Source: Chaenocephalus aceratus (taxonomy: Eukaryota; Chordata; Actinopteri; Perciformes; Channichthyidae). Taken from it: a stretch of 64,000 nucleotides of DNA. The number at the start of each line of letters is the position of its first letter. Position 1 is the stretch's first letter. The stretch spans positions 3,962,023-4,026,022 of the forward strand of contig CM043790.1 in the NCBI GenBank assembly GCA_023974075.1, in the 5' to 3' direction. The translations under genes and the position numbers were made by a program. Below the pieces are notes generated by a model. It made no database searches, was not told the origin of the DNA, and was given only the letters and a program-made list of their open reading frames with translations. Of this stretch, positions 10,801-21,029 are shown piece after piece.

Positions 10801-11520
10801 GACTGTTTGTCTAGTTAGTGCGAATGCTGTTTACAGCATTCCACTATAGTACTTCAAAACTTTATTCTTCCCCTTATTATTTCAGCCAATACTTTGGCTC
10901 TCCATAACTTCAGCTTACTTTAAGCTACAGAAACCATTCAAATATTAAACTATTCAACCTTTTCAGCAATTGATAAGAAACCTTCAACTTTTTCAAAAAT
11001 ATTTCATACTTTTTGAAATATTCAGCTTTTTAAACTATTTTTTTAACATTGAAGTCAATGGGAGATGCCTTCAAATCCTGTTTTCCTACACTTTGCGCCA
11101 AATGCATCTCCTTCCACATAATTTCAGCCAGACCCTTCATTCCAACTTTCAAATGACCACAAGACCTTCAGCTATTCAAACTTGACTTTTACTTTTGATA
11201 TCTTTTAAACATTCTGAGATATTGAATTCAGTTTGGAGCTTGGTAGAGAGGCATTTTTCAGATTTTTACATTAGAGTGGATGGAGCAGTCACTTCCAGTC
11301 ATTGCACTTTCACCCATTCACTCTTAAAGCTGTACAGCGTAAAAGGACACGCTGTCAGCAGCCAAGCTTGGGTAATGCCAATCCATTACCAAACTACTGC
11401 CAATCAGGAACTGAGAAGTTTGTGGAACGTCCTTGTCACACATTTCAGACGGTAGTCTACCATATCTGCTCTCCAACAACCACCATTTCTGAGTTGCTCG
11501 TTCACACTATATAATCTGTG
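10801..11520. other. Unclassified repeat-like non-coding sequence
   Basis: AT-rich, with recurring TTCAACTTTTTC/ATTCAAACT-type words at 10910-11190, typical of unclassified fish interspersed repeats. No gene. Confidence 0.4.
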
Positions 11521-11746
11521 TTGCTTAATGTCCCCAAGCAAATGGTCATATCATGAGGTAATATGCTGTGCACCCTCTACATCACGGCATGTTACGTGTC
11601 ATGCCATATTGCTTATGAAGTAGTTACTGTCATGCTACATAACTGACATGATTGTCAATTAACACATGAGCAGTCGTTACTTGACCAATGACGTCTGCCC
11701 ATGATGTGTAACAGTGTTTTTCTGTACGTTTCAGATATATGTGAGG

Positions 11747-13756
11747 ATGCCAAGGCTGAAGAGGCAAAAGATGAGTCGCTTCACTCGAAAAGCAGTTCCT
11801 CCTTACAACACAGGTCAGTGCCATGAATCCATTCAATGCACATGTGCTACATTGCCTTCCTCTGTTATTATCCAGCCAACGACAGTTGGTAACAGGTGGT
11901 TTACATTGCCTATTAAAGGACAACCAAGGGCCAAGTTGCGTGCTCTTGCTGCATTGATACGACACACACTTTCATGTGTCTGCACATGGAAGGGTTCAGT
12001 GCTGGACTCCGTTCAGATGGAAGCACAGAAGCTGGACATTGAAGTGCTGGCCCCAGGATTTAAAGGACACATTGACATCTTTGACTCTCTCTGGACTTTC
12101 TCCATGGGCACTGAGACTAAAGGTCTTTGCAACGTCACCCTGTCTGATGGTAAGTGTTCTGCACTGTATGAAGCTTTGCAACTGGCTTTGCTGTCACATG
12201 CATCATGTTTGCTAGACATAGGTGGATTCTACTGTGCGATTATCAAGCACAATGAAAACGTCTCTGTTGTGCATCTTCAGCCTGGTGATTCCAGTGCAGT
12301 GCACATGTCATGTGGCAGGTCTGTGGCTGTTCTGCACACCACCTTCGATGACCTCATGCTGTATATCACTGCTTTGTCACACACTTCCCAAGCTCCTGAC
12401 TTCAGCGTCATCACTGTGAATGCCAAGGCGGCACTACATGGTGTGGCAAGTCATTCACACAAAGCCGATAACGTTGCACTAAGGGTGCACACTACATCTT
12501 CCGAAGTGACCTTCAGTAGCACATCTCCCAATGACAGCCGCCCATTGTCAACAGCCAAAGGTGTTGTATTGACAAAGTGCTTTGTGCCCCTTAACAAGTG
12601 GTGCCCAAACGGAAATGACGGCAAACACTTACTGCCAAGTCACACTGTGCCTGAAGTACTGAGTCCCAGTCATTGTACAGCGCCCCCTGAACATGTCAGA
12701 TATGTTCAAGGGCATTTCCATCAAGCCCACCCCAAATACCGTGCAAATGCAGGACGTCAATGTGTTGCCATGTCTTTGGCCGCTATGGCTTGTCACAAGG
12801 GGAAATCGGTCATGACTTGGAACAGACTACAACTTGATGAGGTTCTCAATGCTGGGAACAAGCTGTACTCTTTCCTGGCTAGAAGCCATTGCATATCTGA
12901 TCTGTCCGGCCAAAAACATCTTCTGATCGCTGATTTGCCACCCACTGTCACTTTACCACCTTACACATACACGTTGGACTGCAGCAGCCCCGTCAGTGGA
13001 GATCTGTTTAAGGACACCGGTGAGCTCTACCGTCTTGGGCTTGCATTCCCTTTAAAGGCCAGTCTTAACAAGATCTTTGCCACATACAATCAATGCTTCC
13101 TCACTGTTGCAACAACTACTTGTGCTATATTCCATCAGGATGGACAGTATGTTGTTGTTGACTCGCATACACGTGACGTCAAAGGCAAGCCCAGTTCAAC
13201 AGGAAAAAGCATACTGCTATGCTACAGGACTGTGGACGACATATGTGTTCACATTCGTCTTTGCAGTGGCTACACACAATCCACATTCGGAGCCAACTTT
13301 GAGATAACAGGAGTTACTCTGAACAGCACAGTGATGATTTCAAGCCGCCGCACTTCTTCTGATGTCAGTGCTACGCCGCCCACCTCAGAACCTCCTGATA
13401 TTGATGCCGCCACACTTGCTGATGCAGTACACACACAGCAACACCTACTGCGCCAGTGTACAGACATACTTGCCAAGCCTGATTGTGAAGTGAATCTGGA
13501 CATACTTGCCCCAAGTCCTGTTCAGCTGGTAGGCGCCACACACAGTATGGACGACGAAGATGTTACAATCATTGGTGTAACGACAATGCCAGCATATCAG
13601 TTCTATGTGTTGTCCAAAGACGTGGCACACACTTTGAGTAATCAGTTACAGGTGCACTACACGGACAATGGGGCACCCCCCGGTGCATTGTATGGCGCCC
13701 TCGGTGCCCCGTGCTCAACTGACGACATTGCCGCTGATGGCTTTGAGCCGTGTTAG
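11747..13756 (+). CDS. Helentron papain-like cysteine protease protein (UL36/OTU-like region)
   Basis: The frame is open from 11714. I prefer the ATG at 11747, just after a good 3' splice-like TTTCTGTACGTTTCAG, which gives about 669 residues. The C-terminal half has the hallmarks of a papain-like deubiquitinase similar to the herpesvirus tegument (C76) and OTU-like proteases found in fish Helitrons: NAGRQC with the candidate nucleophile Cys (codon 12761), a TTTCAIF strand, and VVVDSHTRD with the candidate His (codon 13166). An N-terminal region (about 11910-12400) looks like a diverged second copy of the same fold without the catalytic residues. The role in transposition is unknown. The last codons (FEPC then TAG) are an artefact of the deletion junction: the original protein presumably continued into Rep. 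Long and uninterrupted, so this copy is relatively young or was under selection recently. Confidence 0.75.
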   Translation: MPRLKRQKMSRFTRKAVPPYNTGQCHESIQCTCATLPSSVIIQPTTVGNRWFTLPIKGQPRAKLRALAALIRHTLSCVCTWKGSVLDSVQMEAQKLDIEVLAPGFKGHIDIFDSLWTFSMGTETKGLCNVTLSDGKCSALYEALQLALLSHASCLLDIGGFYCAIIKHNENVSVVHLQPGDSSAVHMSCGRSVAVLHTTFDDLMLYITALSHTSQAPDFSVITVNAKAALHGVASHSHKADNVALRVHTTSSEVTFSSTSPNDSRPLSTAKGVVLTKCFVPLNKWCPNGNDGKHLLPSHTVPEVLSPSHCTAPPEHVRYVQGHFHQAHPKYRANAGRQCVAMSLAAMACHKGKSVMTWNRLQLDEVLNAGNKLYSFLARSHCISDLSGQKHLLIADLPPTVTLPPYTYTLDCSSPVSGDLFKDTGELYRLGLAFPLKASLNKIFATYNQCFLTVATTTCAIFHQDGQYVVVDSHTRDVKGKPSSTGKSILLCYRTVDDICVHIRLCSGYTQSTFGANFEITGVTLNSTVMISSRRTSSDVSATPPTSEPPDIDAATLADAVHTQQHLLRQCTDILAKPDCEVNLDILAPSPVQLVGATHSMDDEDVTIIGVTTMPAYQFYVLSKDVAHTLSNQLQVHYTDNGAPPGALYGALGAPCSTDDIAADGFEPC

Positions 13757-14558
13757 CAGCTTACTTGGCCTGACACTGCAGGACTTCAAAGACAGCGCCA
13801 TCTATTGCAAACCCAATATTCAAGACTCCCTTGCAAGCATGCCAGCATTTGTACCCATCAGTACTACACCCACACAGAACACTCTGTCATTCTCAATATT
13901 CTCTATGAATGTCCAGAGCTTGCCCAGTCATTTACCTGATCTAACACTTGCTGTTCAGCCATTTCCCTATAGCTGTGTGGCTGTCACAGAGACATGGTTA
14001 CCTCACACTGTCACACCTGACACTACACGCATTCCAAACTACACATTTCACAGTATGCAACGTTGTAAGGCCTACAACACACCGGACCCGGTTTTGGCAG
14101 CATACAAGGACCAACAAGGTGGCGGCGTTGGGATCTCCTGCCGAGACCATTTACATTACACCAAACTGGATCTTCCCAACCTCAACATTGAATGCATTGC
14201 CTGTCATTTCACCGAAGACAATTTCATTGTTGCGGTTGTTTATCGACCACCAAACTATCCCATGACACAGTTCAAAACCAACATGCCCCAGTTGACCAAT
14301 GCCCTCAATGCCACATCAAACAACATTGTCATGTTGGGGGACTTCAACCAAGATCTGCTCAAATCCACTTCAATGTCCACATTCATGACAACCCTTGGAT
14401 ACTCCCAACTGGTATCTGAACCCACAACAGAAAAGGGAACATTGATCGATCATGTATATCTCACAAATACAAGTCCATACCTGGGAGAAACCACGGTCAA
14501 GCCAATGTACTTCAGCACTCATGAAGCAGTTCAATGTCTACTAAGAAAGCGGTCCTAA
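13744..14558 (+). pseudogene. Helentron AP-type endonuclease domain, detached by internal deletion
   Basis: This lies in a different frame from the protease ORF and is entered at ALSRV, the helicase tail. The EEP endonuclease motifs are intact: FSIFSMNVQSL (about 13890-13922), VAVTETWL with the catalytic Glu, VVYRPP, LGDFNQD (about 14335-14355), LIDHVY, and STHEAVQCLL near the end. The domain itself is not broken, but it has no start codon of its own beyond the chance ATG at 13668 inside the protease frame, so translation is doubtful. Confidence 0.8.
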
Positions 14559-14596
14559 CCAGTTCCATTTCTGGAACTGACAAACAACACTCCGTA

Positions 14597-14975
14597 CATT
14601 TGGTTGTGTCTGGACAGTGGAAGCAGGGACAGGAACCTCAACACCTTGATCCCTGCCAAGTCCTACATGACTGTTGTTGGGTGTCAGTGCCACAACAACT
14701 ACTTTTCAGCAATCCACTCATGGTACAAATGTAAATTGCTTGTGTGCGTGAACAGTGGAAGCAGGGACAGGCCTACAATGTGCCTTCATCTATGCCAAGT
14801 CCCACATAGCTGTTGATTGGTGTCAGTGCCAAAACAACTTCATAGGAGCCATGTACTCACAATATAGATAACATTTGGTTTTGCCTGTAGACAGTGGAAG
14901 CAGGGAGAGGCATACACATGCCTTCATCCCCGCCAACTCCACACACAACTGTTGCTTGGTGTCAGTGCCAGAGCA
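14597..14975 (+). repeat. Helentron copy 2 tail repeats (about three units)
   Basis: Units start near 14597, 14738 and 14874, each with a GGTTGTGT-like start, then GACAGTGGAAGCAGGGA (or AACAGTGG in unit 2), and each ends in a GTGTCAGTGCCA(C/A/G)A(A/G)CAAC block. They correspond to the units at 4834-5298 but with lower identity, which shows that the two Helentrons are not recent duplicates. Confidence 0.7.
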
Positions 14976-15028
14976 ACTGTCGGGGAGGGTCGCCGGTCGT
15001 CCCGGCGTCCTGCAGTGCCAGAGCAACT
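14963..15028. repeat. 34-bp GC-rich insert flanked by a 16-bp perfect direct repeat
   Basis: CAGTGCCAGAGCAACT occurs at 14963-14978 and again at 15013-15028. Between the copies is a GC-rich insert containing GTCGGGGAGGGTCG and ending CGTCCTG. The insert is close to the reverse complement of the head of repeat X (GGACCCTCCCCGAC at about 16082-16095). Its size and the flanking duplication resemble target-primed reverse transcription. Confidence 0.7.
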
Positions 15029-15055
15029 ACTTAGGAGTAATGTGTGACTGTACAT

Positions 15056-15200
15056 ATGTTGTGTCCTTGGGCAAGACACTTTACCCGCATTTGCTCATGT
15101 GGGTAATGTCCACAGTAATGGCTCTTACATGTCTAATATCTGTAATGTGTACTTGTACAGCGCTTTGAGCACCTGTAAAAGCGCTCTAATAACAAAATGT
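15056..15200 (+). mobile_element. Partial SINE tail
   Basis: Contains TGTCCTTGGGCAAGACACTT and ends in AGCGCTTTGAGCACCTGTAAAAGCGCT, the 3' body of the tRNA-derived SINE family found whole at 3146-3432. The tRNA-like head is absent. Confidence 0.65.
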
Positions 15201-15770
15201 AATGCCTTATTAATATGTTTATGTATGCGTACGCAAAGAGAGGCACACTATTGCCTATATCACTGTCAACACCATCCACAACAAACCCCAACTAATTCTG
15301 TGTCATCTTGCACTTGTAACCAACCCTACTGTGCATTACTTTACAGTCATTTCCACAGGTTGTTCCACTTTCTGCAAAAACGTCTGCATAATCCACCCTC
15401 ATCCACATTCCCACATCTACACATATCACTTCTCACACAACACCAATCACTCTGTTTAATTACATACACTAAATAAATCACACCAACATTTCACTATTTC
15501 CATTCCAGTTCACAAACTGTTTTAATTTTTCTTCTCTCCCATACCACACCTAATCACCTACATGTCTTACTACACAGGGAATGGAGAGGACTTTCATGCT
15601 TATAGCAAACCCCACTGCCCTGCTAACAGGACATTTAACATTACATAGCATGCTGTTCCCAATTACGTCAGATCAATTTTATCCTGCAATACAGTGCAAT
15701 ACATATGTTACAACTACATATTTAGTCATACATCACTATTACCCAACACACAGCTTCACGCATCATTGTT
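15201..15770. other. Non-coding part of Helentron copy 2
   Basis: AC-rich, with no ORF of note. It contains the segment CAAACCCCACTGCC (about 15607) that corresponds to copy 1 near 5447. Confidence 0.5.
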
Positions 15771-15900
15771 GTGCCATTGACAACATCACATTAACAACTG
15801 TATTGCAGGTTTGCTTTTTGATCAATACACCACTGGTATGGACTCTCATATGAGACAGGGTTCAAATCCCTGTAGTGGCTTGAACTATTGTTGGACTGTA
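15771..15900 (+). repeat. Helentron copy 2 3'-terminal segment
   Basis: CATTGACAACATC..ACTGTATTGCAGGTTTGCTTTTTG followed by CCACTGGTATGGACTCTCAT and a GTTCAAATCCCTGTAGTGG block matches 5608-5735 of copy 1. The second arm of the hairpin has been lost by a short deletion. Confidence 0.65.
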
Positions 15901-16085
15901 CACATTTCTTTAACACGCCAAATATATCCCGTAAAAACTCAAACAACTCTTAACTATACCTCCATTCAACAACTATAACATCAACCACAAATCAACACTC
16001 TGCTTACACAGCCAGAACCACTAACACACAAGCCTAATACCTCCTGGTCAGATCACACGCAGCTCATTTACCACGACTCCAGCAC

Positions 16086-17205
16086 GCCTGCAGGACCCTC
16101 CCCGACAGGCGCTCGGACGCGAAGGCCCGCCCACAACTGCGTGCACGTCTGTGACCGCAGTTTTAATTATTCTTATTTTACCGGTTCTGCACTTTCGACC
16201 TGTTTTTGAGGAATAGGCACAACAAACAATGTTCATTTCGGACAATAGGGTGCGCCAAAAACACAACTAATTTATATCTCAAGAACCGATGGACTAAAAA
16301 AATATATGTTTTCATAGACATACTGGCAGGGTGAGTATAAACTGAGATTTAAAGGGTCGCAACCAATGAAAAATGTGGGCGTGTACTATTCAGTTTTTTC
16401 TCAAAATCGAAGGGTTAAAAAATGTACCGAGCCATAAGTAGGGGAAAAAATGAGTTACAGCCTTTATATTTGGAACACATGTCACAGCCCACAACCTTTT
16501 CCAGACTGTAGACACAAATCGTACGTTTTAGCAAATATGGCTCAGTAGCGCCCCCTATTGTGCGGTAGTCAAATATAGTTTCTTCGAACTACCCGAAACT
16601 TGGCACAGATATTCCTCATAGAAATGCGGACATATTTCAAAATGGCTTCTATTATCCCGCCCCCCATGAAGTCGGCCATTTTGAAATATGTCCATTTTAA
16701 GCACATTTTCGCATACTTCTCCTAGGAAAATGATCGGAACAATACCAAACCAGGACAAGATCAGCCCATATCCAATGTGATGCTAAATTGTGAATGAATA
16801 GTTGACTGCTCAAACGGGAATCTCGTAAGCTAACAGAACATGTACCAATTTTGACGATTTAAATGCCACAAAATCGCTAAAATTACTTTCGGACGCAAAA
16901 CTTGGAACACACGTCACAACCCATGTCTTTTTCCAGACTGTACAAAAAAAACGTACATTTTTGTACACCAGCTCAGTAGCGCCCCCTATTGTGCGATAGT
17001 CACATATAGTTTCTCCAAACTACCCCAATCTTACCACAGACATTACTGAAATAGTTGCTAGCTCAATCGGGGCGAACGTAGGCTAACAGAGAATGTACCA
17101 TTTTTGACGATTTACATGTCTCAAATGACTCCAAACTACTCGCATATTTTTCCAGATATTCACGAAACGCTGTATACACATTGCTGTTATGATGGCACAC
17201 AAATT
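16086..17205. repeat. Interspersed non-coding repeat X, copy 2 with two internal deletions
   Basis: Matches 5999-7830 of copy 1. Two gaps are visible: after CGACCTGTTTTTGAGG (about 16212) it jumps to the sequence of 6648, a loss of about 520 bp; after CACAGACATTACT (about 17048) it jumps to about 7673, a loss of about 200 bp. Identity of the remaining parts is very high, higher than that between the two Helentron copies. Confidence 0.75.
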
Positions 17206-17539
17206 TACCAGCAACAGTTCTGCTTATTAATTTCCCACATGAACCATAAACACCCAATACATATACAAGTCCTAAACAATGTATGGTGAAATGTTTTCCA
17301 TCTTTGTTTTTCTATCTACGACTACAAACAGTCTTTCCACTACAAGCAGAACAGTAACAAATATTTTTATGCAATACAATAGAACAGTATGTGTTCACAG
17401 CCAATCCACAATTTAATGAGTATTTCCTTTGTGCCAAGAGCTGATTTAGTATGTTGCATCAATGACCTTTTCAATTAAATTGACAATTCTTTTGTGTAAT
17501 TAATAGGGTGTGAAACCAGGCAGAGTGAGTGCCATGGTG

Positions 17540-17935
17540 TTCATTTCCACTATGCCAAAGCAGTTTACAGTTGCTGACGATGTAAGGTAATATATATTGT
17601 CCTAAGTAATTGTTTGTAGCCTGCTACAACTTTGTGATTGTTGTCTGAGTGTAAAATTGTTCTTAAAGTCCTAATTATCATATAAACATGTTCAAAGAAG
17701 TACACGTTACAAGGCCGTGCGGGGGGAGCTGCCAGACCCAGATGTCCTCAAAGTCAGCGAGGTCTACAAGGACCTCTCAGCAGACATCGCGCCACGAAAA
17801 AAAACGAATGGCTCACTTCTCAACTCAACGACTAACACTCTTTCAGAGGATATGTTGGAAATGCACACATTATATATATTTTTTGCATCTACTTTCTTGA
17901 TATTGTACATCTGTTCATCTGTTATATAAACTAGC
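17540..17935 (+). pseudogene. Possible two-exon fragment of an unrecognised gene
   Basis: A short open segment ending in STMPKQFTVADD is followed by GTAAGG (about 17580), a possible 5' splice site. A second open segment begins after AAG at about 17714 and reads RGELPDPDVLKVSEVYKDLS, then a Lys-rich stretch and a hydrophobic tail ending at TAA (17927-17929). The pieces look protein-like by composition, but I recognise neither. It may be a transposon exon. Low certainty. Confidence 0.3.
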
Positions 17936-18590
17936 TTTACTTAAATATGCAGACTAATTGAAATGTTTAAATATGTATTTTCCCCCCCGATATAACATCA
18001 ACCTATGTTTTGTAAAAGTTTATTAAATTAATAATCTAATAATGTGACAATATGATAATGTTATCATATTGTGGATTTATTAAATTATGTATTTTCCTTT
18101 GTTATGTGTGTGTGTGTTTGTTTTGAGTATATAATTCATTAGTACCTAAACATAGTATGGTATAACTGCTTTTTGTAATGAAATACACAATTGGTTTGGG
18201 AGCAAGAAATCTTTTAATCGTTGTTGCCCAGGCTTGCCGTAATGAATGGAAACTTATCTCCCGATTATAACATTGTGTAACTTGCTGCTGTTAAATACCG
18301 TCAAACTATGTGCAATAGGCCTATGTGCTTTATGTGCAATATATACTTTATATACATATGCCATCTTTAATAACTATAATATATATATATACCGGGCTGC
18401 TAAATCCTAAGAACTGCTACAGGATTTGATTTGATTTGTTTTTTATCTGTATTTTTGAAAATTATGTAACTTTTTATCTTTTTTTTAGCATATTGTTTAT
18501 TATATTATAACTTAGTACTTTTTTAGCATATTGTTTATTATATTATAACTTAGTACTTTTTAACGCATGTAAGATATTCAACACTAAGCT
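17936..18590. other. AT-rich non-coding interval
   Basis: Runs of TA, (TG)4 and T-rich sequence. A 37-bp segment containing TTTTTTAGCATATTGTTTAT is tandemly repeated at about 18483-18556. No gene. Confidence 0.5.
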
Positions 18591-18597
18591 GTCTGTG

Positions 18598-18692
18598 GCA
18601 TTTCACAAAACGCCACAGCATTTCACAAAACGCTGCAGCATTTCACAAAACGCTGCAGCATTTCACAAAACACAACAGCATTTCACATTGGA
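18598..18692 (+). repeat. 20-bp tandem repeat array, left end of fold-back element
   Basis: GCATTTCACAAAACGC(C/T)(A/G)CA repeats at 18598, 18618, 18638, 18658 and partially at 18678. Confidence 0.85.
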
Positions 18693-19204
18693 CGGAAAGG
18701 GTATTCCTTAGGGAGAACACTTATTGTTTGTGATTGGACAGAGCCAGCCAGAGAAGGACTGCTGTGATTGGTTGTTGTTGCTGCCAATAAAGAAATGACT
18801 TTGTGATTGGCCCAACATATCAGCCGTTAGCTGTTGGCACACTCTAGGCTTGTTTGAGACAAGCAAGACCTGCGCAGTTGCGATCAACGTCTTGCTAGTG
18901 CGTTGCATGATGGTTAGTCATTTTGTCCGACTTGCTCTGGAGGCTCGCCCACATGAGACTTTGAAATCTCGCGGGACAAAGACGCCCGCAGCCTTGAGAG
19001 CGAGGCGAGTTGGCGCAGTTGCTCTCCACGAGCTGCGGAAGCGAAATGCTCGATGGGAAACGGCTCGCTGGTATCTCGAGCTGAGCGCTCATTGGTGGTT
19101 TTTACCACGTGCTGCTGATGAAACTCTCCAATTGGCTCGCAAAAGTTTGTTGTTGTTTTGTGTCAGTTTTACGTCGCCACATCCATTCCCATTTTTCATC
19201 ATTG

Positions 19205-19520
19205 TTCCACAATGTTTATCATCATGAAATTAATATCTATATATTTTATACTATACTGCTTACCGTTTTCATACTTTATATATCTTAGCATATTCATACA
19301 CACTGTTCATACTGCTCACAGGCTGATATCTAGTGTATTCATACCCCACTGTTTATTCATCATTCAATTCATTCTATATGTTATTCTGTAGATTGTGTAC
19401 ATTACTTTCCACTTCACTGCTTGTTGCACCTGGTTAGAAGCTAAACTGCATTTCGTTGTCTCAGTACCTGTAATATGTGCAATAACAATAAAGTTTCTCT
19501 ATAAGTTAAACCAAATCATT
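19205..19520 (+). mobile_element. LINE/SINE-like 3' tail inside the fold-back element
   Basis: Ends in GCATTTCGTTGTCTCAGTAC followed by TGTGCAATAACAATAAAG, a 3' terminus often seen in fish non-LTR elements. No coding part is visible. Judged from motif memory only. Confidence 0.45.
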
Positions 19521-20811
19521 AAAATAAAATATATTGTAATGTAATGATGTGGTTTAACCTTATTTATTGAATACATCATTTAAAATGGCAAGATTAAATC
19601 AAATTACATTCTCCATACAATACATGTGGGATTTATATTGCATCCACTTCATCTGCAACGAAAAACGCCAACGCAATTTCCGCCATTGCATACCCAGCCT
19701 GTCAAGCCGACTCCGAGTCCGAGCTGTCCGACTTAAGATGAGCTTTTTGACACCTCCCCCGGCTGCGATCGGCTACTCTCATCTACTTTCGAGGCGAGCC
19801 GCAATGTGTCTCAAACAAGCCTACTCAGAGCTCACAGCTCCTCATATCTGTTCAGAAACGGGACAAAAGTTAAAGATATGCAAAACACAGACTGTCTATG
19901 TCATGGCGAATACAGTCACTGGTTTATTTATGTCTGTATGATGTTGTTGTGAGTGTGGACGGAGCAGCTACAGGTTAGTTTAGCCTGATCAATCCGATTC
20001 CGATATGATTCACATGGAGATACGCCCCGCCCCCTCTCCAGCATCTTTTTTGAATGACAGGAGTAAACACAGAATTAATGCTTTATTAATTCATGGTTTT
20101 TAAGGGGCTTATCTCCATGTAAATACCATGGTAGACTACCCAATATTCGCATCGCTCTAATCGCTCGAGTTTCACCGGCTGTCAGCTGTGTTTGCTCCTG
20201 TCATTCAAACAAGACGCGATAGAGAGGGGGCGGGAAGTATCTCCATGTAAATCCTATGGGAGATACCAACTACAACAAAATGAAAATATTTGACAGTGAT
20301 TTAATTGTAATACACGTTTCAAAGTGATGCCGAAGTAACTACATACTGATAACGGTTAGTAAAAACCATGAATTAATGCTTTGACAAGTCTGCAGACAAG
20401 ACAGCAGGCGAAAAGCTTTTAAAATGCGTGTTTTTAGAATGGAATCGGATCCATCAGGCTAAACTAACCTGTAGCTGCTCCGTCCACACTCACAACAACG
20501 TCATACAGAAATAAATAAAGCAGCGACTGTATTCGCCATGACATAGACAGTCTGTGGTTTGTACATGTTTAACTTTTGTCCAGTTTCTGAACAGATATGA
20601 GGAGCTGTGAGCTCTGAGTGTGTGCTAACGGCTGATGTGTTGGGAGGGACCGGTTGGGACATATTGCGCTGTCGGACGTTGACCAATCACGAAGCGTCAT
20701 TTCTTCACTGGCAGCAAAAACAACCAATCACAGCAGTGCTTCTCTGGCTGGCTCTGTCCAATCATAAACAAGAAGTGTTCTCCCTAAAGGAATACCCCTT
20801 CCGTCCAATGT

Positions 20812-21009
20812 GAAATGCAGTGGTGTTTTCTGAAATGCTGCGGCGTTTTGTGAAATGCTGTTGTGTTTTGTGAAATACTGTGGCGTTTTGTGAAATGCTG
20901 TGGCATTTTGTGAAATGCTGTGGCGTTTTCTGAAATGCTGCGGTGTTTTCTGAAATGCTGTAGCGTTTTGTGAAATGCTGTGGCGTTTTGTGAAATGCTG
21001 TTGTGTTTT
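20812..21009 (-). repeat. 20-bp tandem repeat array, right end of fold-back element
   Basis: About ten units of TGGCGTTTTGTGAAATGCTG, the reverse complement of the left array, with scattered substitutions (GTTTTC, TTGTG, AATACTG). The array is about twice as long as the left one. Confidence 0.85.
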
Positions 21010-21029
21010 TATTTTAAGTCATATGCTAA

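Larger units (their letters stand above)
11600..15900 (+). mobile_element. Helentron copy 2, internally deleted (protease + endonuclease, no Rep-helicase)
   Basis: The order is protease ORF, endonuclease, tail repeats and 3' end. At the junction (about 13740-13760) the protease frame meets ALSRV, the helicase C-terminal motif that in copy 1 sits at about 3970. The Rep and nearly all helicase sequence are gone, a loss of at least ~3.9 kb judged from copy 1. The tail repeats and 3' segment match copy 1. The left limit is approximate. Such deletion derivatives need Rep-Hel in trans to move. Confidence 0.8.
18598..21009. mobile_element. ~2.4-kb fold-back type element with long inverted repeats
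   Basis: The two ends are inverted copies of each other. The left end (18598-18860) has 20-bp repeats, then CACATTGGACGGAAAGGG, CAGAGCCAGCCAGAGAA and CAGCCGTTAGCTGTTGG. The right end (20625-21009) has the same blocks in reverse order and complement. A second inverted pair lies inside: 19825-20005 against 20440-20620, including GCTCACAGCTCCTCATATCTG against CAGATATGAGGAGCTGTGAG. The centre also holds partly inverted GGAGATACGCCCCG/GGGGGCGGGAAGTATCTCC segments. No transposase seen. This nested architecture matches fold-back elements. Superfamily not assigned. Confidence 0.75.

Noticed and set aside
12013..12219. Small frames opposite and within the protease ORF
   Set aside because: Shadows of the long coding frame.
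20812..21009. Regular 20-bp repeats resembling a CRISPR array
   Set aside because: The units are directly contiguous with no unique spacers, are matched by an inverted array at 18598, and lie in a vertebrate genome.
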